64,000 nucleotides of DNA, taken from NCBI RefSeq assembly GCF_014641615.1, contig NZ_BMIB01000003.1, positions 372,001-436,000 of the forward strand, read 5' to 3'. This document shows positions 40,127 through 48,587 of the stretch, in pieces (the first letter of the stretch is position 1; each line of letters starts with the position of its first letter). The translations under genes and the position numbers were made by a program. The notes under the pieces were generated by a model. It made no database searches, was not told the origin of the DNA, and saw only the letters and a program-made list of their open reading frames with translations. Origin of the DNA: Filimonas zeae (GTDB lineage: Bacteria > Bacteroidota > Bacteroidia > Chitinophagales > Chitinophagaceae).

Positions 40127-40510
40127 TCAGATATATTCAGCCAGAAGACTTTCGAGATCTTTTTTGAAAGCCGGGACATCAAACCCATTGTATTTACGCT
40201 TTTCCAGAAATGGAATAATTTGTCGGAAACCGGTAAAGAAATCCGCTTCACGGCCTACGGTATCAGCAGAAACCCAGTAATCGTAATCATACACAATATC
40301 ACAGTAGAAAGTTTTTTCCTTGTGATCCATTCTGACACGTTGTTTAAGTTCCAGCTCTTTGGGTCTGCATACAGAACAAAGGCAAAATTGAATGATCCCT
40401 TCGCCATAGCCCCGATCAGCAAAATAATCTATAAAAACGTCCCTGTACCTGTGTGCTACTGTATCCAGGCGGGTTTCTGAGTTGTATTCCCCAATAAAGA
40501 CTATTTTCAT
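40127..40510 (-). CDS. tandem immunity-like protein, copy 1
   Basis: 127 residues. The start codon overlaps the stop of the toxin remnant by one base (TAATG), the tight coupling usual for a toxin and its cognate immunity gene, so this is likely the founder copy. Motifs: MKIVFIGEYNSETRLDTVAH, CLCSVCRP (one Pro replaced by Ser), RVRMDHKEKTFYCDIVY, FFTGFRQIIPFLEKRK. Neutralisation of the adjacent toxin tip is inferred from position and from the array. Confidence 0.7.
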   Translation of the reverse strand: MKIVFIGEYNSETRLDTVAHRYRDVFIDYFADRGYGEGIIQFCLCSVCRPKELELKQRVRMDHKEKTFYCDIVYDYDYWVSADTVGREADFFTGFRQIIPFLEKRKYNGFDVPAFKKDLESLLAEYI

Positions 40511-40845
40511 TAACGTACCATTTTATTTCCGGGAGGGAGTGTACCGTATGTAAGTACATAACTAATAATCTTCATTTTCTCTATTAGTAATACGGCGTCT
40601 GAACCACCTCTGAATTCTACATCGTAATCAAGGCCAGCAACAATACCTGCCAATTCTTTTTGTGAATAACGTGTTTGCCTGATCTTTTTTACTGTTGTAC
40701 CATACTTCCACACATCTCCCTTATGCAATATAATCGTATTTACTGCTTTTTTATGGCCCCATTGGTAAACAGGGTATGACCCGGTTACTGCTGCTCTTAG
40801 TGCATATTGCTCATGGGGCCCTGGGGGTTTGAAGCGCCAGTGGCC
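40510..40845 (-). pseudogene. C-terminal remnant of a polymorphic toxin (Rhs-type tip)
   Basis: The minus-strand frame is open for 111 codons from a TAG at 40846-40848 to a TAA at 40510-40512, with no ATG. It begins GHWRFKPPGPHEQYALRAAV, continues TGSYPVYQWG, then LHKGDVWKYGTT, RYSQKEL, LLIEKMKIISYV and ends LPPGNKMVR. The ALRAA...YPVY linker followed by a KYGTT...RYSQ...EK...LPPGNK domain resembles toxin tips at the C terminus of Bacteroidota Rhs/polymorphic toxins, as I recall them. WKYG...RY could be a GIY-YIG-like nuclease core. The body of the toxin is absent, so this is an orphan tip. Confidence 0.6.
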
Positions 40846-40849
40846 CTAA

Positions 40850-40900
40850 AATGAAAAGATTGCCTTGCTGGAAAGAGTGCTGGCTGAAAAGTCAAAGTAA
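40850..40900 (+). pseudogene. possible tail of a lost regulator gene
   Basis: A short plus-strand frame reads NEKIALLERVLAEKSK and a stop, like the coiled-coil C terminus of XRE-type phage repressors. It begins exactly where the toxin remnant on the other strand breaks off and is followed by a good terminator. It is too short for a firm call. Confidence 0.25.
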
Positions 40901-40928
40901 TATCTCAAAGTAAAGAAGTACAATACAG

Positions 40929-40951
40929 GCCACCCACCGGGTGGCTTTTTT
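40929..40951 (+). terminator. rightward intrinsic terminator without an intact gene
   Basis: GCCACCC / ACC / GGGTGGC followed by six T, oriented rightward although no intact rightward gene precedes it. It probably belonged to the lost regulator whose tail lies at 40850-40900. Confidence 0.75.
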
Positions 40952-41040
40952 GCTTATACATAATACTCCCACAGGTATTTGAACAGAGATGGGGGGCGCT
41001 TCCTGAAGGTGCAAAATCTTCTGATAGCCTGTTGGGAAGG

Positions 41041-41439
41041 TTAGTAAAAGAATTTCTGTAAGCAGGTAGCGAGTAGTGTTGCCAAATCCTTTATGCATAT
41101 TGGTTTAACAGCGTAATTATCAGCGTCTGATTTAAAAGCTGCTGAAATGTCTTCTTCCCGGTGTCCGGTAGAAAGTATTACTATTGGCATATTGTCGTAT
41201 TTCCTGTCTGACCTGATATCTTTCAAACAGCTTAGGCCGTCCATTTGAGGCATATTCAAATCAAGAAAAAGAATTGTTGGAATTGGCATGCCGGACAACT
41301 TTGTTAAAACTTCGATGCCATTTTTGGCAAATTCAACCTGGTAGTTACCAGCGGGTATGGCCATTTGAATGGCTTCACTAAATAATACTTGATCGTCTGC
41401 GTCGTCATCGGCGCAAAGAATTAGGTGATGTTTTAACAT
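41041..41439 (-). CDS. single-domain response regulator (CheY-like)
   Basis: 132 residues, receiver domain only. The acidic pocket is CADDDADD, the phospho-Asp lies in TILFLDLNMPQMDGLSCL, the Thr in VILSTGH and the Lys in YAVKPI, so all key residues are present. This Rcp1-like subgroup (DDDADDQVLF at the start) usually pairs with phytochrome-type or hybrid kinases, none of which is adjacent. It has no output domain and works by protein contact. Confidence 0.85.
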   Translation of the reverse strand: MLKHHLILCADDDADDQVLFSEAIQMAIPAGNYQVEFAKNGIEVLTKLSGMPIPTILFLDLNMPQMDGLSCLKDIRSDRKYDNMPIVILSTGHREEDISAAFKSDADNYAVKPICIKDLATLLATCLQKFFY

Positions 41440-41743
41440 GTGCTGCTTTTTTAGCGTTGCCCAATAATGTAGTATACAATAGGATGAAACAACAACTATT
41501 TGCAGCTTTCACTGTTTTTACAAATGGAAATTGAATCAGAGGAACAAAACATTCCTGTTGTGGAACAAAGTAGTTCTAATATTATAATGCTGCTTCTATT
41601 GCTATTCAGGTTGATTTAATGAATAAAAAAGCAAAAATGGATTGATAGGGCAATTATCAGAATCAGCAGGACTGCTGATGCCCGTCAGCAAACACCCGGC
41701 TTATTCATTCTAACATTGTTGCCGGATAGAAATCACTTTTTGT
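41440..41743. other. 304-bp intergenic region with a possible 31-codon ORF
   Basis: Divergent promoters for the response regulator and the 107-aa gene must lie here. The only possible gene is an ORF at 41524-41619 (+): MEIESEEQNIPVVEQSSSNI, then IMLLLLLFRLI. It has an acidic head and a hydrophobic tail, but there is no other support. Confidence 0.3.
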
Positions 41744-42067
41744 ATGGACGCGAATCAACTTACAGAACTGGCATTCACCTTCGATGCTTTACTTACGGTT
41801 GTAAACACCGAAATTCAGTTTACCGGCAGTAGCCGTGGCATTGAATATCTGGCTTTTTTGTACACAATGGATGAAAATGAAATACCCCGGGTATATGTAC
41901 CGGTTGCCTTTGACAAGGAAAAGGTATCGCAGACCGTGCGGAAACTACGCAACCTGTTTCTGCTGTATAAATACTGGTATCTGGATGGAAAACTGGTAAA
42001 GGCAGAAGCCTGGAAATTGCTGTATAATGTAAAAGCGATGGAGTGGGGTACAGCACAGGCCAATTAG
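41744..42067 (+). CDS. hypothetical protein
   Basis: 107 residues, soluble. A mixed alpha/beta pattern (FTFDALLTVVNTEIQFTG; IEYLAFLYTMDENEIPRVYV; VSQTVRKLRNLFLLYKYWYL) suggests one small domain, but I recognise no family. It is a single-gene unit between a response regulator read the other way and the convergent haem operon, closed by a bidirectional terminator. Confidence 0.6.
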   Translation: MDANQLTELAFTFDALLTVVNTEIQFTGSSRGIEYLAFLYTMDENEIPRVYVPVAFDKEKVSQTVRKLRNLFLLYKYWYLDGKLVKAEAWKLLYNVKAMEWGTAQAN

Positions 42068-42090
42068 CTTAGTAACCGGCAATACAAACA

Positions 42091-42128
42091 AAAAAGGGCG
42101 CCTTATAAATAAATAAGGTGCCCTTTTT
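42091..42128. terminator. bidirectional terminator
   Basis: AAAAAGGGCGCCTTAT and ATAAGGTGCCCTTTTT (16-base arms with one G-T pair) between the convergent 107-aa gene and the last gene of the haem operon. Confidence 0.85.
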
Positions 42129-42155
42129 ACTCAGGAATTATGGTTGTGCCGTTGT

Positions 42156-43091
42156 TTATTCTGTAATAGAAATGCTGGGTTTTAAAGTAGCAAAACTGTT
42201 GTCTGTGCTTACTATTATCACCTGCTGCAGAGCGCCTGCCGGAAAATCTGCGGGAATAACAAAGCTGACTTCATTGTTGGTTTGCGTACTTACATTAATA
42301 CTGATATTAGTGCCATTTGCCGCCCGGAAAATGGCGTAGGCAAATTTGCCGGAGTAATATTTTTCAGAGCTTCCTGCTACCTGCAAGGTAAACACGTTGC
42401 CTTTTTTAACAGTACTACCATTTTGCGGAAAAGTAAAGTCTGTTACTATTAGTGATGGGGGTAGCAACCGGAACGGACCTGCTATGCCGGTGCGGTTGTT
42501 ATTAATAAGTTTTAACTGGTAGGTGCCGGTATCTATTGTGTTAGATACGGGTATGTTAACATACACCAGTGCTGTATTTATTTTTGTTATCTGCGAAACG
42601 GGAAGGGGTATTTCCCTATTATCCTTGTTAATAAGGTATAGTCTGGTAACGGATGTGTCTGGTACTATAAATTCTCCAAACAGGCCCACAATGGTGTTAA
42701 TGCGGTACGAACTGCCAGCCATACGAAGATTGGTAAGGGGTGGCTGATTAATGGCTGGTTTAAGGCGGAATGTTTGTGTGCTGCCATCCTCTGCCTTTAC
42801 GGTATATAGGGTACCTGGGTTAAATGGCACTTTTGTGCCCGATGCAGGGGTTATGGAAGCACGTTCTGAAACTACAATAACAGGAGTTACAGAATCGGGA
42901 GTGGACTGAAAGGGAGGCCAGTAAACAATAATTTCGTTGTTAATAATGCTGGCTTTAAGCGCATTGCCGGCACTGTCTTCCACAACAAAGCGTTCTATCT
43001 GCACATAAGGAAACGCGGTATATTCTTTTTTACAGGATGCGGATGCAAGCATAAATATGCCTGTTGCCAGTAAAGTAGTGAAACGTAACAT
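42156..43091 (-). CDS. surface lipoprotein with Ig-like domains, haem operon
   Basis: 311 residues. Signal peptide with lipobox (LASASCKKEY, Cys near residue 20). The N-terminal domain (FVVEDSAGNALKASIINNEI, then TPVIVVSERASITPASG, VKAEDGSTQTF) resembles the DUF5018-like repeat seen in Bacteroidota surface proteins. Two IPT/Ig-like beta domains follow. The same architecture occurs in the 322-residue lipoprotein two genes upstream. It is last in the haem uptake operon and may be a surface-exposed accessory binding protein; the ligand is unknown. Confidence 0.65.
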   Translation of the reverse strand: MLRFTTLLATGIFMLASASCKKEYTAFPYVQIERFVVEDSAGNALKASIINNEIIVYWPPFQSTPDSVTPVIVVSERASITPASGTKVPFNPGTLYTVKAEDGSTQTFRLKPAINQPPLTNLRMAGSSYRINTIVGLFGEFIVPDTSVTRLYLINKDNREIPLPVSQITKINTALVYVNIPVSNTIDTGTYQLKLINNNRTGIAGPFRLLPPSLIVTDFTFPQNGSTVKKGNVFTLQVAGSSEKYYSGKFAYAIFRAANGTNISINVSTQTNNEVSFVIPADFPAGALQQVIIVSTDNSFATLKPSISITE

Positions 43092-43190
43092 GCTTTTAAA
43101 TTCTAACGGATTTTACAGATATGAAAAGAAAGAAGAGGCCGGAACAACACCGGCCCTTCCTTTTCAGAAGCTATTTAAATAAAGAAACGA

Positions 43191-43787
43191 TTATGGGTTT
43201 AAAACTCCTTTGGTAATGATATATTTTCCTCTGTTGGGAGAACCTGTTCCATCACCACCTGCATAACGGAAATAAAATGCGTAGTTAGTGCCACCTAAAG
43301 GTGAGGTATTAACTGCAGCAATGTAAAAGTTGCTAACCAGCAAAGGGTTTCCCGGGCTGGATGGGTTATAGTTGTACCAGCCGTTTGGTGTGGTGCCACC
43401 GGTGTTTAAGCCAATGCTGCCGGAGGGAGCACCGGGAGGATTAACAAAATCGCTGGTAGAAAGTGCAGAGAATGCAATGGTGGTTGTACGCAGGTAATAC
43501 AACTGGTAGCTGCCTGAAGCCTGTACAAAGGAATTGTTGAAGCTGGTAAGTGCAATAGAGTCTGTACCACCCAGCTGCACTTTAATGGTGCCGTAGGTGG
43601 AAGGAGTGGCAGGATAACCCCAGTTGCCATAGATTGTATCTGTGGTAACAATGCCGCTTACAGCCGCAACCTGGTTAGGCAGTTGCAGGGAAGACGCCGG
43701 TGTTTCTGAATTTTTCTGGCAGGATACTGCTACCATTGCGGTTGCAGTAAGTGCCATTGCGGATTGGAGAATGCGTGTTAGTTTCAT
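43191..43787 (-). CDS. lipoprotein of unknown function, haem operon
   Basis: 198 residues. Lipobox MVAVSCQKN (Cys near residue 23). The mature part is Ser/Thr/Gly-rich and probably all beta: GIVTTDTIYGNWGYPATPST, SIALTSFNNSFVQASGSYQL, then NYAFYFRYAGGDGTGSPNRG near the end. The FYFRY...YI ending is slightly reminiscent of HmuY-type lipoproteins, but the TKWDLAF-like motif is missing. It lies between the two Ig-like lipoproteins with gaps of 99 and 125 bp. Confidence 0.6.
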   Translation of the reverse strand: MKLTRILQSAMALTATAMVAVSCQKNSETPASSLQLPNQVAAVSGIVTTDTIYGNWGYPATPSTYGTIKVQLGGTDSIALTSFNNSFVQASGSYQLYYLRTTTIAFSALSTSDFVNPPGAPSGSIGLNTGGTTPNGWYNYNPSSPGNPLLVSNFYIAAVNTSPLGGTNYAFYFRYAGGDGTGSPNRGKYIITKGVLNP

Positions 43788-43912
43788 TTGAATAGATTTT
43801 AATTGGTTAACTTTTACATGTGTTTCCTGTTGCTACCCTGTTGTTGAAAACACATAACAATAACAGGGGTAATGGGTGTTAGCTTCTGATGTTTTTGCGG
43901 TATATATAATCA

Positions 43913-44881
43913 CTATTTAGGATTCACAATTAAGGGAACGGAGCGGGAAATGTTTGCCCAGTCAGCAAACTCCAATATAAGTCTGGGCCTGGTAGATCCG
44001 CTGTAGTCTCCCGCCGGAAAGCTGTCAGGAATGCGCAGTGTTACCTGTGTTAATGTAGCTTTTTCTATGGGAAGGTTGTAAGTAACTCCGTTTAGTGTGG
44101 CACTGGCCTTTGTAAGGCCCAATAAAATACTCTCAAAGGCATCGTAGCTGATAGTACCACCCTGCGTAACTGTTTTGGTGGTAACAGAAATAACAGGTTG
44201 CTTATGAATTACATGAATATTTCTGTTTACAGTGGCCTGGTTGCCTAAAAAGCGAACGGTTACTGTATAAAAGCCGGTGTCTATATCAGCTGGTAAAATA
44301 AGGCCGTCTAAAAGATAATCTTCCTCGCCGTTATACATAATAACCGATGCGGATTCGGTTGGTACATTTACGCTTTTGCCGGTGGAAGCTGCGGTGAGTG
44401 TAATGGTTGCTGTACTAAGATCGCGGCTGTTAAAATTGCCCGCTATCAACGGCATTGCAGTGTTAGGGTAGCCTATAGGTTCTTCTTCTACAGAGGCAGG
44501 CCAATAGGTTGTAAGTGAAGCAGGGTTTTGCTGTATAATGCGTAGTTTGTATATTCTGCTGCTGCCATCTGCCCCCTGTACCTGGTAGGTGGTGGTAGTA
44601 TCTGTAATACTTACCGGTAAGGTTTCTGTACTAAGTTTAGCACCGGCAGATAGTTTTACTTCCGGCTCAATTACTGAAAGACTAAAATAATAAGGTACAT
44701 ATACCGTAATGCTGTTATCAATATTATCTATAGAACCGTAAATAACCGTATCCGGTAAATTGGTAACCTTATATTCCAGTATCCGGTTTTGCGGAAGTGG
44801 CGTAAGGGCTTCCGTTTTGGTACAGGAAGTTATGGTTCCCAGCGTAAGCAGGGAAATCAGCATCAGCGAAAATATTTTCAT
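43913..44881 (-). CDS. surface lipoprotein with DUF5018-like and Ig-like domains
   Basis: 322 residues. Lipobox TITSCTKTE (Cys near residue 20). The first domain reads ILEYKVTNLPDTVIYGSIDN, then ITVYVPYYFSL and AGAKLSTETL, a clear DUF5018-type pattern in which a substituted beta domain ends TYQVQGADGSSRIYKL. Two beta-sandwich domains follow, with VIHKQPVISVTTKTVTQGGT and IPDSFPAGDY. It is a paralogue in layout of the 311-residue lipoprotein. It starts 24 bp after the HmuY-like gene and so is co-transcribed. Confidence 0.65.
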   Translation of the reverse strand: MKIFSLMLISLLTLGTITSCTKTEALTPLPQNRILEYKVTNLPDTVIYGSIDNIDNSITVYVPYYFSLSVIEPEVKLSAGAKLSTETLPVSITDTTTTYQVQGADGSSRIYKLRIIQQNPASLTTYWPASVEEEPIGYPNTAMPLIAGNFNSRDLSTATITLTAASTGKSVNVPTESASVIMYNGEEDYLLDGLILPADIDTGFYTVTVRFLGNQATVNRNIHVIHKQPVISVTTKTVTQGGTISYDAFESILLGLTKASATLNGVTYNLPIEKATLTQVTLRIPDSFPAGDYSGSTRPRLILEFADWANISRSVPLIVNPK

Positions 44882-44905
44882 TGTTATAAAGTGGTAAAGA
44901 ATGAA

Positions 44906-45634
44906 CTATTTAATGTCAAAAGTTTTGCTTCCGGCTTTGGCCAGTACGTATTGGAAGCTGAAGTAGGGGTGCGGTGCATCGCGCTTCCAGTCTTTCGGGT
45001 TCAGTGCATCTTTATAAATGCTCAGCATCTTAATTTTAGCATAGTTGCCTCTGGCGGTTCTTACTACTACGGTACGTCCGCTCTGTATTACCCAGGCTAT
45101 GTGCTGGCTGTTGTAACTGCCATCTCCCTTAATGGTACCATCAAAATCGTACAGATAGTAGCCCAGTCCCTGCCCGAATGCGCCGGAATCGTCTGTGCCT
45201 ATCAGGCCGCTGCCGGTTCTGAAATCTGCATCAGCGGTAATAGTGGTTACCTCTTCAAAATTTTTAGCCAGAATAAGAATGCCGCCTTTGCCGGGGCCGC
45301 CTGCACCCAGATTACCTGTAATGCTGTTGTTGCCGCCCATAAAGCTGCGGTAGGTGCCATTAAAGCTTATATCCCAGCGGTTGGTTTGTTTATAGGTGGC
45401 GGGTGCAGGCTGGTTTTGTTCCAGGCTGTAATAAATGGGCAATTGAGGGTCCAGCGGCTGCGACCCTTCTGCCAGGGCTTCCCCAAAATTCAGAACGGTA
45501 ATCAGCCGGTTAAACATAGTGTCAGCAACGGGTGGCTCAGGTTCAGGTACATCTTCAGTGCTGTTTTTAGAACAGGCTGTTAAGAGTGCCAGCGATATAA
45601 AGAGGTAGAATGTTTGTATGCTTAATTTCTTCAT
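44906..45634 (-). CDS. HmuY-like haem-binding lipoprotein
   Basis: 242 residues. Lipobox LLTACSKNS. HmuY-family markers are present: PIYYSLEQNQ, NRWDISFNGTYRSF, NLGAGGPGKGGILIL, an IAWVIQSGRTVVVRTARGNY segment and YAKIKMLSIYKDA, ending in YFSFQYVLA. HmuY proteins take haem from host or environmental sources and pass it to the TonB receptor. The His/Met ligands of the Porphyromonas protein cannot be assigned by eye. It is the second HmuY-like gene of the operon. Confidence 0.75.
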   Translation of the reverse strand: MKKLSIQTFYLFISLALLTACSKNSTEDVPEPEPPVADTMFNRLITVLNFGEALAEGSQPLDPQLPIYYSLEQNQPAPATYKQTNRWDISFNGTYRSFMGGNNSITGNLGAGGPGKGGILILAKNFEEVTTITADADFRTGSGLIGTDDSGAFGQGLGYYLYDFDGTIKGDGSYNSQHIAWVIQSGRTVVVRTARGNYAKIKMLSIYKDALNPKDWKRDAPHPYFSFQYVLAKAGSKTFDIK

Positions 45635-45750
45635 GGTAAATGCAGGCCGTTAATGTGTTGTTAATCTGTAGCAAATCTCGTGGTAGCGCTTCATCATAAT
45701 TGGAGAAATAGCTACCATAAAAGGAATAAAATAAAAATATGTATGAATGT

Positions 45751-46404
45751 TTATTGCGTACGCAGGCTTCTGCTGCCATCTGCCTGTATAAAATAGCGGA
45801 AGTTGAGGTAGGGAGAAGGCCAGTACAAATCTGTTACCACAGGCGGGTTGCCTTTGTATACATTCAGTAATTCCAGTTTGGCGTACTTGCCGGTGGCTGT
45901 GCGTATTACAAACGTTCTGTTTTTAATGGGAACCGCAATATGGTTATCCATAGAGTAAAAGAACCATCCGCCGTTGCTGCCCGATTCCCAGCCTATTTTA
46001 GTAAGCGTGGTTTTGCTGAAGTCTGCATCGGAAGGCGCCGTAGTTACTTCCTGGTAAGGCTTTTCTATCTGAAGCACTGCCCCCTTTCCGGGGCCTCCGT
46101 AACCGGGGTTGTATTGGTAGCCACCGTAGTTTACATATACTTCTGAATTATAAGGGCCGGTAAAAGCAAGGTCCCATTTAGTGGTGGCTTTATCTGCATC
46201 GGTAATGGTTACGGCTTTGCCGGAATCCAGATTAAAATACACGGTTTTGAAAGACATGCTTCCGCCGGTGCCCATACGGGCAGCGGTATCGCCGGGCAGG
46301 TCTTTTATTACCACACTCACCACATCCGGCGCATCCGTTGCGTTGTTGTTTTTAGTACAGGAGCAGCACAGGCCCAGCAATACGGCCACAGTAAGTATTC
46401 TCAT
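45751..46404 (-). CDS. HmuY-like haem-binding lipoprotein
   Basis: 217 residues. Lipobox GLCCSCTKN. HmuY pattern: KTVYFNLDSGKAV, TKWDLAFTGPYNSEVYVNYG, GYGGPGKGAVLQI, WFFYSMDNHIAVPI, RTFVIRTATGKYAKLELLNV and YLNFRYFIQADG at the end. Its start codon overlaps the stop of the TonB receptor gene by one base (TAATG), so the two are translationally coupled, as expected for a receptor and its haemophore. Confidence 0.8.
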   Translation of the reverse strand: MRILTVAVLLGLCCSCTKNNNATDAPDVVSVVIKDLPGDTAARMGTGGSMSFKTVYFNLDSGKAVTITDADKATTKWDLAFTGPYNSEVYVNYGGYQYNPGYGGPGKGAVLQIEKPYQEVTTAPSDADFSKTTLTKIGWESGSNGGWFFYSMDNHIAVPIKNRTFVIRTATGKYAKLELLNVYKGNPPVVTDLYWPSPYLNFRYFIQADGSRSLRTQ

Positions 46405-48575
46405 TATTCTTGCGTTTTATCTTTTTTAAAGCACCAGCAAACACCGGCCAGTAACATGCGCCCCGGCTGGGCAGGCATCAGGTAATCGGTATAGTTGGTA
46501 ATATTATCCAGCGTCAGTTGCAGCGTAAGCCTGTTTTGTAACAGCTTTTTCTGCAGCGAGGCGTTTACAAGGGTATAGCCCTTTACAAATACATCGTAGG
46601 GATCAATAAAACCATTGTTGTCTGTATCCAGAAAGCCGTATTTACCGCGCCAGGTAGCACGGGCAGAAAGGTAAAGGCCCCAGGGTTTCAGCTGATAAAA
46701 CACCTGCACGTTGGCCATGTGCCGGCTGCGGTTTGGCAAACCAAAGTAATCTTTTACGGCAGAGGCCCGTGGTAAGGGAAAGCTGCGCACACTATCGTAC
46801 CGGGGCGAACGTTGCTGTATAGAATCTTTTACCGCAAGGTCGCCGGTGTACAGCAGCTGGTAACCAGCCGCTATTGTAAAGCCACCACCAGGCCTGGTTT
46901 CTATACCGGCCTCCAGGCCTTTGGTATAGGCACGCGCTACATTTATATAAGAATACAGCTGCGAACCATTGGTTTTAATGCCCACCTGCTGCGTGTTAAT
47001 AAGGTTGCGTATATGGTTATAAAACAGGTTAACGCTTACTTGGGTGCGGGGCAGCGGGCGTACGCTGAAGCCGGCATTGACAGAGGTGGAGGTTTCTGCC
47101 CGCAGGTTTTGTATGTCTGCTGCAACCGGCCATACCTGCTGTACCAGCCCCGATGCTTTCAGCTGTTGAATGCTTTGGGCAAACACATTGGCACCCACTA
47201 CGGTATACCCCTGCATCATATTGGTAAATACCTGATACAGCTGGCGGTAACCCGGAGGCCGGTAGCCGGAACCCGCAGAAGAACGGAGGGTAAGCCATGT
47301 AACAGGTGTATACCGTACGCCCAGGCTGGGGTTTACCCTGCCACCGTACAGGTTGTTGCCATCGTACCTGGCACCGGCAATAATGCCCAGCTGGGGTAGG
47401 GGGGTATAGTTGGCCTGTGCGTAGGCAAAATAGTTATACATATTACCGCTGCTGCCTTGCACGGTAGAATGCACATGCTGGTATTCGCCACCTGTGCCGC
47501 CAATGAACGAAAGCTGGTTGCTGATGGCCTGGTGGGATACCTGCCACTCTGCCCGGTGAATGTTTTCGTTAAAGCGATCCTGCTGTACAGTATGGTTACC
47601 GTTAATCTGCGCTATCAGCTGATTGGAATGGTAGCGGGTAAGGTAATAACGGGCAATCATGCGTGTACGGCCTGTAAGGCGGCTTTCCAGCGCGGCCATC
47701 ACGTTCAGGTCATTTTCATTTAACCGGTCGCTGCCAGGCGTTACCCCGTAGTCACGCGTCATGGTGGAGCGCCTGTTTGCATAACGGGCGCTTATGTGCA
47801 GTGTACCTGAGGGCCAGAGCTGATAACGCCCGCGGGCCATTAACGACAGGCTATGATAGGGGGGAGCAGTTTGGCTGCCTTTTTCCAGATAAGGGTTTAC
47901 ATTAAAGCCACCGGTGGTATAATAACTACCCGATGCAAACAATACCCCCTTGTTGCGTGCAAAGCTGGTTTCTGTTTCTGCAGAAATATCCGCGGTTTTA
48001 TTGGTACCTGCCGTAAGGCTTACCGTGGCCTGCGGCTGTGTTACATGCTGCCGGGTAATAATATTAATAACGCCGCCCATGGCCTCGCTGCCATACAGGC
48101 TGGAGGAAGCGCCTTTAATAATTTCAATGCGTTCAATATGGGTAATGCTTATGCGCGACAGATCCAGGTTGCCGCTGTTGCGGCCGGCCATAGGCTGGCC
48201 ATCTATTAATATAGTAACATATTCAGAACTAAAGCCCTGCATCTGTACACCCACAGAGCGGTTGCCTGCCCCCAGGTTGCTTACAATAGCTACGCCTGTT
48301 TGCTCCCGCATCACTTCATCCAGCCGGCGGCTGCCCATGAGCGAAATGGTTTTGCGGTCAATAACAGCGGAAGGCATAGCTACCTGGCTTAGCGTAATTA
48401 CATTATCCGCTTTGTGCTGTGTGGTGGCGGCAGTTTGCACCTGCACTGCCTGTAGCGTTTTTACAGTGTCAGGCGTGGTTTGCCGGCGCTGCTGTGTTTG
48501 CGCAAACAGTGCGGCAGGCAACAGACAGGCTATAAAAACACCGTACCTATAGCAGAACTGGCAGAGGTAGCTCAT
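46404..48575 (-). CDS. TonB-dependent outer membrane haem receptor (HmuR-like)
   Basis: 723 residues. Signal peptide to about residue 25 (LLPAALFAQ), then a plug domain with SRRLDEVMREQTGVAIVSNL, VQMQGFSSEYVTILIDGQPM, RIEIIKGASSSLYGSEAMGG and VINIITRQ, then a 22-strand type barrel that ends in an aromatic-rich strand. Linkage with two HmuY-like lipoproteins supports haem as substrate. The ATG at 48575 is chosen over a GTG four codons upstream. It is the first gene of the leftward operon. Confidence 0.85.
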   Translation of the reverse strand: MSYLCQFCYRYGVFIACLLPAALFAQTQQRRQTTPDTVKTLQAVQVQTAATTQHKADNVITLSQVAMPSAVIDRKTISLMGSRRLDEVMREQTGVAIVSNLGAGNRSVGVQMQGFSSEYVTILIDGQPMAGRNSGNLDLSRISITHIERIEIIKGASSSLYGSEAMGGVINIITRQHVTQPQATVSLTAGTNKTADISAETETSFARNKGVLFASGSYYTTGGFNVNPYLEKGSQTAPPYHSLSLMARGRYQLWPSGTLHISARYANRRSTMTRDYGVTPGSDRLNENDLNVMAALESRLTGRTRMIARYYLTRYHSNQLIAQINGNHTVQQDRFNENIHRAEWQVSHQAISNQLSFIGGTGGEYQHVHSTVQGSSGNMYNYFAYAQANYTPLPQLGIIAGARYDGNNLYGGRVNPSLGVRYTPVTWLTLRSSAGSGYRPPGYRQLYQVFTNMMQGYTVVGANVFAQSIQQLKASGLVQQVWPVAADIQNLRAETSTSVNAGFSVRPLPRTQVSVNLFYNHIRNLINTQQVGIKTNGSQLYSYINVARAYTKGLEAGIETRPGGGFTIAAGYQLLYTGDLAVKDSIQQRSPRYDSVRSFPLPRASAVKDYFGLPNRSRHMANVQVFYQLKPWGLYLSARATWRGKYGFLDTDNNGFIDPYDVFVKGYTLVNASLQKKLLQNRLTLQLTLDNITNYTDYLMPAQPGRMLLAGVCWCFKKDKTQE

Positions 48576-48587
48576 GGTAAGTGACAC

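Noticed and set aside
42606..42615. GGGTATTTCC as a specific haem-operon operator
   Set aside because: The same ten bases occur here inside a coding region, so a single match means little; only the clustered copies at 48631-48696 were kept as a weak finding.
44789..45583. 264-codon ORF opposite two haem-operon lipoproteins
   Set aside because: It lies across two well-supported lipoprotein genes and their junction and has low-complexity composition.
46812..47399. 195-codon ORF opposite the TonB receptor
   Set aside because: Antisense of a clear outer-membrane receptor barrel.
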